Part shown: piece after piece, positions 1 through 10,600 of the stretch
Numbering within the stretch: position 1 is the stretch's first letter
Layout of the letters: each line of letters opens with the position of its first letter
DNA from: Schoenoplectus triqueter
Taxonomy: Eukaryota; Streptophyta; Magnoliopsida; Poales; Cyperaceae
NCBI GenBank assembly: GCA_964058805.1
Contig: CAXKVV010000973.1
Location: 1-30,015, forward strand
Direction of reading: 5' to 3'
Length of the DNA: 30,015 nt
Program-made: the position numbers and the translations under genes
Notes under the pieces: model-generated
Told to the model about the DNA's origin: nothing
Databases searched by the model: none
Seen by the model: only the letters and a program-made list of their open reading frames with translations

Positions 1-1
1 C

Positions 2-2909
2 TCTTATTTCACTGATCGGGTACATTCTCATGCCGAGTGTTGTGCTTCTACTCGCGACCCTTTTGGTACCGGACATCTCGGTCTTTTCAGTGATGCGGCT
101 GCTCCTTCACAGGATACTCTATGCTCACATGAGATTGATCGTGAGACTTATTTGACAGCCTTTCTTTCTTGGTGGATTTGTTTCTTTCTACTTCCCAGTT
201 CGGGGGCTCGTACCATCCGTCCCTCAGTATTTGTGATGGCGAGTCAGATTGCTCGCGGTGAGAGAGTTTCATTGGCCGTGCCCGTCTTGGCCAATATCTA
301 CAGGAGTTTGCGCGGTATGACATCTTCACGCGATCCTTCTCACTGTGGGGAGTTGGTACCTTGGCATTTTATCAGTGGATGGTTGCATATGTATTGGTCT
401 GGCTTGTATCACCCATCCTTATCATCAGGCTTGAGGGCCCACCTACCCATCTTGGGTGACTTAGCCGGTACAGAGCCTGCCTCTTTGACTCCAGAGGATG
501 CTCGTTTCAGATTCTACCGCAGCCATGACCATCTGAGGTTAGCTCGTACTAGATTGGCTACTCACCATCTGGCTGGGACCACCTGCAGATCTCTAGTTGA
601 TGCGGCATTTCATTCTAGAGGTTCTTCTCCTCTCAGAGATCAGCCAGATGTCTTAGACTATTTCATCAGTCTTCGCCACGGGTTCTTACCACTCCGTATC
701 GGCGATTATGCTTTCATAGAGCCCTATTCTCCACACAGATGTGCACATCAGTTTGGTTTAGACCAGGACGTACCTCTCTTTCTCCTTCGTCCTGAGTCTT
801 TAGCGATGGACCTTGAGGGCCTCGGGTGGTGCTATTCACATCTATTCCGCTTAGGGACAGGTTCTCACTTTCAGACGGTCCCTGCTTCCCGTACACCCAC
901 ATTCTCGAGACGCTACATCTGGTGGTATTACAATGCCATTCGCTCGTACCAGTCATACACCCCTTCAGTGGTGGTACGCAGTACTTGTCCCAGGGATAGA
1001 GGCGGTTCATCATCTAGCCTCTCTTATGATGACTTCATCTCTTTTCCACTTCTCATCTCAGAGCCGGTGGACTTCCAGGGGTTAGATAGTCGCTGCCTTT
1101 GTTCATCTACTAGGACTCAGCTCACTGGTATGCCCCGGATTTATCCTTTCTTTATTTTAAGCTTAGATTTCAGGCTAGATTTTTTTTATAGACTCCTTTT
1201 TAATCAGATTCTGCATATGAGTATGATGAGGCGGAGCCCGGCTTTTCAGTCCCTCGCCCGGGAGCTGTTGACGTTTATTCTCATCCACCTGCCGAGCCAC
1301 CGGCTTCAGCTACCATGGGGAGAGATCGAGACGGCGCCTCTCAGCCGTCTTCTCCACCTTCTCTTCCTTCTCCCACTCCGGGTGATTTTCTTTACTGACT
1401 CGCCTATCTTTACTTGGGCGCATTTCATTTACATCTCTGATTATTATTATTTTTTTTTTTTTAGCCCGTGGGACATCTCCTGTAGAGGCAGCTCAGGATG
1501 ACATCATAGCAGATCCATCAGCGCCTGCAAGTGCTGCCATTTCAAGGTTTTGCACCGACCTTGTCGTCGCAGGTTCGTGTGCTCCATTCAATACCTAGTC
1601 GCCAGCATGCACTAGTATTTTCATTCTTACATGTAGATTTTACAGACCCTGAGGCCGATGATATGGCGTCTCCTCACCGCTCAGAGCCTTTCTTTTATGA
1701 CGGTCCTGCTTCACCGTCGATTTTGCTGGTACCCACTGGAGATGGTGACTCATTCGATGTGGTTCTGGGGCCAGTGCTCACTCTTGTACGATCAGAGGAG
1801 GCTTCTTTAGAGCAGGGGAGTCCATTGGCTGTCGAGCCCGCAGGCGACGAGCCATTACTGATCGAGGGAGGGCCATCTCATACTTCTTCATCTCCCGACG
1901 TGCAGCCTCTCATGGCCACAGATGGCAGAGCCTCGACTGAACGGGTTGCAGTCGATTATGACTCGGAGTTGGATGAGAGTTGGCTGGTGGAGCAGCTATT
2001 CCACAGCCCAGAGATGGAGATTCCGGCTGGCGAGGGTCTCGCCGAGCCTCATGCTTCCTCCGGTACTTTATATTTCTTTTATCATTTGCCCGTATTTTAC
2101 TTTCATGTACTTATGCTTCTTCATTTTATTTTGTAGCCGGGTCTAGTGCACCTGCAGGTCCTCTTGAGGCGACTGACATCCCTATCCCTGACTCAGTCCC
2201 ACCTATCTCAGGCGACGAGGCGATAGGTTAGATCTTCTTTTCCTTCTATTTCTCCTTTGGTTATAACAATTTGTCTAACCCATTTATTTTATTTGCAGAT
2301 GTTTCATCGAGGGATGTGCAGCTCGCCTTGGCCGCGCTGGCGGATGCACTCCGGGATACCTTCTTCGGAGGCTATCCGCTAGATTTTGAGATCCTGGACT
2401 CCCTGCCCAGTGGCTTCTCCTTTGATTGGTACAGGCTGATGCGGGATACCATCGCGCCAGCTCTACTCATTGCACCTCGTCTCGAGAGCACTTTCATTTC
2501 CAGGAGGTGTGAGGAGCTGCTCAGGGCTTACCAGGATGCGAGCTCTCTCGTATATCAACACGAGTTGGAGATTCATGAGCTACGCAGGCATTTGGAGGCT
2601 GCTCGACTCCATTATCTTCAGCGGCTCTCTTCTTGCGCCACTCTCCGCTCTATGGGAGTCAGCGGTGGGCCCGCTCGACTGCTCGTGCAGGAGCTAGAGG
2701 ACCACAGATTATCGGTGGAGGGCTTCTCCCGACATCTAGCGGGACGTCTCTCAGAGCTGCAGATTCACACGAGTGCTCGGGATAGTGCCTTCGCTCAGTT
2801 TCTGGACTTTGAGGCAGCTTCTGAGGAGGATAGGCACTCTCTCCATACTCATTTGGAGACCATCAGCACCGTGCTATTAGAGTTGGAGTCCCGCTTTTTG
2901 GGCCCATAG
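2..2909 (+). CDS. Plant mobile domain (PMD, aminotransferase-like) protein, 5'-partial, six exons
   Basis: Proposed exons are 2-1127, 1208-1381, 1465-1572, 1646-2062, 2137-2226 and 2299-2909. All five introns have GT/AG ends, are 72-83 nt long, are pyrimidine-rich before the acceptor and sit in phase 1. The joined frame is 2526 nt with a single stop at 2907-2909 (841 residues, N-terminus off-window). Exon 1 carries the PMD fold: a LARGER-like IARGERVSLA, then LVPWHFISGWLHMYW, FRFYRSHD, QFGLDQDVP and a YIWWYYNAI block. Exons 2-5 encode a Pro/Ser/Ala-rich acidic linker (around PEADD and DYDSELDESW). Exon 6 is predicted coiled coil (heptad-like around ELEIHELRRHLEAARLHYLQR). PMD proteins include Arabidopsis MAIN/MAIL1, linked to silencing and gene expression, and PMD copies are known from transposable elements. 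It lies antisense to the retroelement ORF, 1.7 kb beyond its 3' end. No frameshift or internal stop is seen. The gene is called with confidence; the splice sites are inferred. Confidence 0.8.
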
Positions 2910-4646
2910 ATTGCACTTTTTATTTCTTCTTTTCTCCTTTTCTTTTTGCCATACTTGATATAGGATGTATTGACATTTATTATTTTGATCTCTTGTTGTG
3001 GATGATGCTTGCTTCTATTATTATTATCCCTTCATCGCTTCCTCTGCAGCGCGAGGAAATATTTCATCCATTCATGCTGTGCACCTTCAATCTTATTTGT
3101 AAAAGCGCCCTATTACAACTGCTTCGCAGCGTCTAAAATAAAAGGAAAATCTTACAACATCCTATTACATTGATTCTATACATCATTTCTCTTTATTTAT
3201 GGCAATACAAAACTCAAGTAACCGTGGTATTTTACGGATACCGAACCTGTCTGTATTGACCTCTAGGCCGGGTACAGAATAAACCCGTTTATCCCTTTAT
3301 TACTGATGGATAAACTTACCAGTATCAATTGGATTATGGATGCAATTGATAACACCATTTTGTGGATGCTCCTTGTATATTTAATTGACATTTATTTGTG
3401 GAAGCTCACCCACTCTCCCCTCATTTGTGCACCGTTGCGTGCTAAAGTGGAAACTCACGTTCACTCATCTCCACTCAATTTGTTTTGTGGGGGTACTACC
3501 CTCAAACATCCATCACGCATCCCTGCGAGACAGGCTTTCATCGGGTAGGTCCGCTCTCCATGACCTGAGTCACTTCTTTAAGCGAATTACTTTATTTGAC
3601 ACTGAATGTCGGGCAAAGCATAAACCCTTAGTCTGACCCCTCCATGATCTATTTTGGGATTAGAAACAGATCACCTCCTTGGGCGTGTGGTACTTTTGCG
3701 GATGAATGTACCCAACCTAGTTTTTTATATTTTAGCTACCCTCAAACATCCATCACGCATCCCTGCGAGACAGGCTTTCATCGGGTAGGTCCGCTCTCCA
3801 TGACCTGAGTCACTTCTTTAAGCGAGCCGCTTTGTTTAACATGAAATGTCGGGTACAAGCGTAAACCCTTAGTCTGACCCCTCCATGATATGTCGTGGGA
3901 TTATGACACACCATTTCTTCGGGCGTGTGGTGCTTTTACGGATGAATGCGCCCAACCTGGCTTTGTATAACACTCGTGGTGTCGGGGACAAAGGTGGCAA
4001 CCCCTTATTGAAAATGTTTTATTATTTTTATTTATTTTTATTTTTTTTTTATTTTTTATGAGTAGGAAAGTAAGTTTTTATTGTTTTACATATATATCCT
4101 TTTATTTTATTAGAAGAGGGCAAATTTTTGTTATTAGTGATACATGCTACTAATAATACGAGAGTTATTTATTTACATGCCCTCAGAAGCGACTATTTAC
4201 TAGCCACCAATTTGCTCGACCTATCCTTTGACTTGCGCCGCAGGCGACCAATATGAGCAACTTTCGTCATTGGGCAACAGATAGTTTGAGGGACAAACTG
4301 CAAACCCTGCCCATTTTTGTGTTTATTCTGTATCAAATGGACAAACCCAGTGGTATTTGTATTGTGAGCCCAAACACCAAAGCTCTCGCCTTACATTCTC
4401 GCGTGGTTTTGGCGTTGTATTCCCTTACTCTATTTTTTATTTTGTTATAGGGCTAAATGTGTTTGTGTGGTTTTGGATTTTTGGATGCATTCTATTTACA
4501 GATGCACAAGTAGGGTTTTTGGGATTTTTTTATGCAAAAGTGGAGGTTAGACATGGGTTTGTGTTTCGTGCACGTGTGTGTAAGCGAACACTTATTCCCT
4601 CCTTATTTATTTAAAATAGATACTACTCGCTTGGCCCCGCTCCGGG
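2910..4646. other. Spacer between the two convergent genes of the large retroelement
   Basis: About 1.7 kb without a credible ORF. It follows the PMD stop and precedes (on +) the stop of the minus-strand polyprotein. An AATAAA at about 3138 could serve the PMD transcript. It contains the 240-bp tandem repeat described separately, a T-rich tract near 4010-4060 and low-complexity AT sequence to 4250. Short open frames here do not resemble anything I know. Confidence 0.6.
3497..3968. repeat. Two tandem copies of a ~240-bp unit
   Basis: Copy 1 starts with TACCCTCAAACATCCATCAC at 3497 and copy 2 with the same bases at 3737. The first ~90 nt of each copy are nearly identical, through GGGTAGGTCCGCTCTCCATG. 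The rest is diverged but alignable, and each copy ends near GGATGAATG..CCCAACCT. A weaker third echo may sit near 3235-3250. Within each unit a short inverted repeat follows CCCCTCCATGAT (TGATCT..AGATCA in copy 1, TATGTC..GACACA in copy 2). Confidence 0.85.
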
Positions 4647-7600
4647 CTATGTGTAGTACTTCTTCAGATATCGCCCATTAATCGGTGGCATGGGCCTTTC
4701 ACCTTCATGATCTATGAGTTGGTATGCGCCGCCTTCGTATACCTTCTCAATTACATATGGCCCTTCCCAATTCGGAGAGAATTTCGGGCCGATGTGCCGG
4801 CCAATGATCGGCCTTTTAAGGACAAGAACAAGCTCTCCTTGTTGAAATGCCCTGACTCGCGTCATTTTATCATATGCCCTCGCCATTTTTGCCTGATATA
4901 TCTCAAGGTTCTGCTGGGCTATTAGCCTCTTCTCATCCATGGCATCCAATTCGTCCAGTCTAAGTTGTTGGCATTCGTCCATGGTCATATCGTTTTGCAT
5001 AGCCACCCGTAATGACGGTAATTCTACCTCAAGAGGGAGAACGACTTCAACCCCAAAAGCCAAAGAATACGGGGTAGCTTGCGTAGGCGTTCGGTACGTG
5101 GTCCGATAAGCCCATAATGCCTCCTGTAGACGATTATCCCAGTCTCGTTGGTTGCCGTCCACAGTCTTCTTCATAATATTTATTAGTGTTTTATTAAAGG
5201 CTTCGGCCAGGCCGTTGGCTCGTGGGTCTTCTTCTGTTCCCAAATTGATTTCCGCTAACTCATCGACCGTATTAGGCTCCTTTTCTAGCTGCTTTAAAGC
5301 ATTTTTCAGGACCGGGGCATTGTCCTCTTCTGTTTCATTATCTGGCATCTCGACAGAAGTCATGCAACAGCTCTCTTTCATACGGTACTCGTTGAGAGAC
5401 CCCTCAAAACATGCTGCGTCATCGCAGTTATACCCTAACCCCCGGGTATATTTTATTTTACCGTCCAGGCCCAGGACTTTATTCTGGCCGCCATTCCAGA
5501 GTTCATCGAAGCGCTTGGCCTCGGCCTTGGATATGTCTCTCAGACATTTCGCCCTTTTTGCCAGTTTATACAGCTCCTTTCCAAAGGGATGAGATGCAGC
5601 GTCATCGCTCGTTGCATTCTCCGATTCTTGTTCTATCACCCACTTCTTCCAAGTGTTGTGATCAGGATTCTTCAGAGACTGGGTTGAATCGCTCTGATAG
5701 AAAATTATAGCCTTGTGGATGATAGTCTTCCCTTTGAGGCGTTCTACCTTTGCCGGCACAACAAAGGTCTTTAGGGTTTGGATGTGGTTCACTTCCCTTG
5801 GTATGAGGTCTTTAAAATGCCTTTCGGGAACCACAGTGATCTCTAGCGCTGCCATCTCTTCTTCTATTTCAATATTCATGACTGAGTTGGAGCGGTAGAT
5901 TTCTTTGATCGGCTTACGTCTCGCAGCCTTAGGTTTACTAGGTACGGGAGTGTGCGAGATCGTATAAGCCACCCCTTTGCCCTTGTTATTCAAGTTATGC
6001 GGAGCTGGGTCTTGTTGAAAGCTCTTTGGGAGTTGGATCGTCCCGTTTCTATGCCCTTCTTCTATTAGGTCTTTGAATACCCAACATTCTTCAATTGTAT
6101 GGCCCAGTATGCGATGATAAGGGCAGAATTCGCCTTCGCCGGCTCTTTCTATGTCGGCGGGTCTTTTACAGACGGGAAGTGTCAATCCGCTCTTTAAGGC
6201 CTGTTCAAATATCCGAGCTGTCTTATTTCTCAGAAAAGAGTATGGTTTACTCTTCTTGACCTTGAGGGTTTGCATGACGGTCGACTGCTTGGCTTTCGTT
6301 TCTTCCCCCTTTGATTCATCTACTATGACAATTACCCGTTTGCCGCTATCGGGTGTTTGTCTTTCAGGGGTCCCGGAACGGGGTTCGCTCGTCACCTCCT
6401 TGAGTAGCTCGGAGTTATAGATCGCGGATTGCAGGTTTTCAATCATTACCATGATTTCATTGTGTTGCACCTTAATATCCTGCATCACCTCCCATTGTTC
6501 AGACACCTCCCTTCTATTATTTTCAACTTGGTGCCTTATTTCGTCGATCGCATTCCAGACGCGACCTTCGAAATTTTCCCGCCATGAGCGTTCTTCATTT
6601 ATAGGCCTCGGCCTAACCGGGTTATCCCTTCCGCTACTGGGTCCCGTGTTGATCATATATGACTCCTCACTTTCATTATCTGTTTCGGGCCCTTTATATG
6701 GCTTCTTGAGGATGTGATAGATGATCTCTTCGTCAGATTCCTCTTCCCAAGGTTGACGATCATGGCCAGACTCTTCTCCCGAGGTGGTATCGCCTGGGTT
6801 GCTAGAATCTTCGGATTCTTCTCCCGAAGTTGCCTCTATGATCTGAATTTGAGGGGTGTTGGCAGGTTTAAAATTGAAAATGACCTCCTCTTCAGAATCA
6901 CTTGACTTGATCTCGCTTGGTTTTATTTGGGCCTTATACGTAGCCACCTGTTTGAAGCGGAAGGTTGCTTCTTCACCCGACTTTCTTCCGGGTCTTTGGG
7001 CTCGAGCACCTCGGGGTTTAATATTAAATTTGACCTCTTCTTCTTCTCCGGACGAGGTATCAAATTTAGGGCCTTTATTGAAAGATTTCTGACCTGCTTT
7101 TGTTATTGGCCGGCTTGGCGCCACAGCGGATTTAGGCAGAAAATACTGGGCGTCATTGAACTTAATCTCATGCACCCCGAATGGCTTGACATCTCCGTCA
7201 ATTCTCTTTTGCTTACCATTCTCGATATATTTCAGGCATTGGTGCAGAGTAGAGGGTATGACCTGATTGCTGTGAAGCCACGGGCGACCCAGCAACGCCC
7301 GATAAGAGGTTTCAGCGTCAATGACATAGAATTTAGTAGGCGCTTTTAGGCTTCCGCATTGCAGGTTCAGAGTTATAGCTCCCAGGGCCTTTTGGGAGTT
7401 TTGATTAAAGCCATGAATAATCACCTTTTCATCAGATAGATTCTTCACATCTAAGGTGATAGTCTTTAAGGTTTTAAGCGGCATGATATTGATCGAAGAC
7501 CCTGCGTCGACCAGGATGCGGCCAATCTTCTGCCCTCCGCAGTTTCCGGTGATGTATAGCGGGCGGTTATGGTCGACGGTGCCTATTAGGAGGTCGTCGT

Positions 7601-10600
7601 CCGTGAAATTTATACAGGCGGCCCGTTTGGCGGTGAATAAGGCTTCTTGCATATTTTGCTCTACAAAGTATGACTTGTACTTCTCAGGATCTTGCAAGGC
7701 CTGAATTAGAACCTCCCTTAGGTCTTGTGACATCATCAATGCGTCAAATATGCTTAATAGTGCTGGAATTTTACGCAGATGTGCCAACACGTTATATTCT
7801 TCGCCCGTCGACCGGGTCTTTTCTGGGTTCTTGCTTGGGTTCTCGACCTCTTTACCTTTATTTAGGGCCTTATCCTTTCCTTTATCGGAATCCTTGGGAG
7901 CCTGTCTCTCGGGTATATAAGTCCCGGACCGGAGTACGGCTTTACATTCTTCATTCTTGGTCCCAGAGGTGCTTGCTTCCCCTTCGTCATTTGGGAAGAA
8001 CATCTCCTCTAATGTTGGCATATCTTCATCGTGAGAAGAATATACCATGTTGCACGAAGCACCCCAGATCTCTTCGCTTTCCTCTTTATTTATTTCTTCA
8101 TCCACATTTTCTTTCTTTTGACCTAGGGTTAGCTTCTCCCAATCTTCTTTGGAGATGAAATGTTGAAGGGTGATCACCTCGGGACTGCCCTGCTCGTACT
8201 CTTCAATCTTATTCTTTTTGGACTTATTGTTTCTATGCTTCTTTTTCTTCTTAAGAACCTGGTTTTGGCTCTGGTCCACCTTATAATATACCCTGGGTTT
8301 TGGTGGGACCACTGGCGTGATATCGTCTTTCCATTTCATGCCAGGTTCTTTCTTAAGGGCTTTAAGCATTTTAATCGATTTCTTCGATAAGTGCGTAGTC
8401 CATTGTTCTTCCTGGTCTTCGCATGATTGGCCCGGGACTTCCTCTTCCTCGTGAGAGATCGTGTTGGCCTGCTCATGGGCTGATGGGCTTTGCAAGAACC
8501 CTTTAGGTAAAGTAATTTCACCATTTTTATACGCCTTCTCGACCCAATCTTTGAAGACCCAGCAATCTTCAATTGAGTGCCCTATTATTCTGTGGTATGG
8601 GCAGAAGTTGGGTTCGTCCGATTTATCGGCATCTTCCGGGCGTTTACTGGCCGGCAGGGTTAGGCCGTTCTTCAGTGCCCCTCTGAAGATTTGGGCAACT
8701 TTATCTTTCCTGAAGGAGTACGGTTTAGATTTCTTTTGTTTAAGGGATTCAAAACTCCGTGAACTCCCTCCTGGATTGGGCCTGGGTCCCTTATTATAAT
8801 TGTTGCCATTTGTGCTACTGCTGCCGCCTTGGGTGTCTGCGTTGGCAACCATCTTGTCTTTTAACGAGGTGAATGCCACTTTTGTCTCAGCTCGGGCCCC
8901 TCGTTGCGGCCTATTATTCATAAAGCTCGGCACGGTATGCGGTGACATCCTTTCCATATTGGATACCGATCTGAGCAAGTCTTTGAATGTGTTGACCTTT
9001 GTCACACCAAGAAGCATGCCCATCCACCCGTCAATGTTCTTCATGATTAGGTTGACGGCCTCATCTTCAGTTAATGTGCGGTCGCATTTGATGCTGAGGT
9101 TCCGCCATCTGTTGATAAAATCTGTCATTGACTCCCCTTTCTTGGGTTTAGTGCTTGCCAGATCGGCTATATTTATTTTGTCAGACACCATGACAAATCG
9201 TGCCCTGAACGAGTCTGCCATCTCGTCCCAGGTCCTGATGCTGTTGTTTTCTAATGAATAGTACCATTGGAAAGCGGTTCCCACCAAGCTCTGAGGGAAT
9301 TGTCTTAACAACAGTGCATCATTGCCGCCCGTGTTGCCGCACGAGGCTACAAAGTGGGCCAGGTGCTGTTCGGGGTTCAGGTCTTTATTGCCTTCCCCGG
9401 AGAAGGTCCTGAAGCGGGGGATCACATACCCTTTAGGATATTCTTCCAAGTCATATATGGCAGGGTATGGATGTCCACAATTTTTAACGGGAGGGATAGC
9501 GTATCCACCTCCAGCTATTTGCATTTGCTGGGCAATCATGGCTTGAATCTCTTTCCGGGATATTCCCGTTGGTTCAGCCTCCACATCCATTGTTCTATGT
9601 GGATGGGGTTTAGAATCGACCGGTTGTTTCCCCTTATGATTGCTTTTGGTACTGTGGACCCCTTCTTGACGGGAGCTACCAGCTTTGAAATTGGCGTCTT
9701 GTGATTCTTGTAATGATTTGACTGCCTTAATCAATTCTTCGTTCTGCTTCAGCATGGTAGCGATTAGCTCCCGTTGCCTAATCAGCTCTTCATCCCGTGC
9801 CTCGATGTGGCCTTTTAATATTTCTATTTCATCGATGGGCATTTCGGGACGTGTTTCAACGTCACCTTCGTTGTCGAAAAGGTCAGGGTTTTCGTTGTGG
9901 TCTTCCCCTTCCCTGCTATTACCTTCGGGGTTGACTCTCTTGGGTGGTCTCCCTTTTCTACCATTATTCTTATTGGTATTGGTGACGTGAGCTTGATTAG
10001 GCGGAGACTGGTCGTCCTGGACCATATTCACCTCACCATCAGTATCTGGATCAGTATCGTAGCTTATACTGATGGTATTGACTGAGAAGTGCTCTTCATA
10101 GCGAGCGGTTCTTCTCTTCTTCTTCGCTTGGTCAGGGGCAGTTATTTTTAGGTTATTGAGTGGTATTCTCGAGCCTAATCGGCTGAATACACTCTTCTGG
10201 CCCAAGCGGCTAAATACGCTCTCGGGCGGAGCATTGGACCTGCCGGCCTTGCTGGGCTGGGCTTGAGACTTGGGTTTTGTTGGCTGGGAACCCTTCGGGA
10301 CCCACACCTGCTGGGTGCTAGGTGTTGCCTTTGGTGTATACCTCCTTGAGTTCGGAGTGGAGGCAATGGTTTGTGGCTGAGCCATGCCTTGAGATTGGTT
10401 GGGGCGGGAGACATATCGTCTCGACCTAGCGTTTCTAACGCTCTTCCTCTGTTTGAGGGCCCTGTGAGCCTTGTAGATGGCTTCTGCAGGGGTTTGAGAC
10501 TTGTCCTGGCGGCGCTGAGGCCTTTGAGATGGGCGAGGTGTGGGCTTAGGCACCTCCCATGCTTGGCGGAGCTGGCCTGTGGCCGAGTTCTTGGCCACTA

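Noticed and set aside
152..1501. A single-exon reading of the PMD region to the stop at 1501
   Set aside because: From ~1128 the frame runs through pyrimidine-rich intron-like sequence and loses PMD-like composition. Splicing at GT/AG sites restores one frame to 2909.
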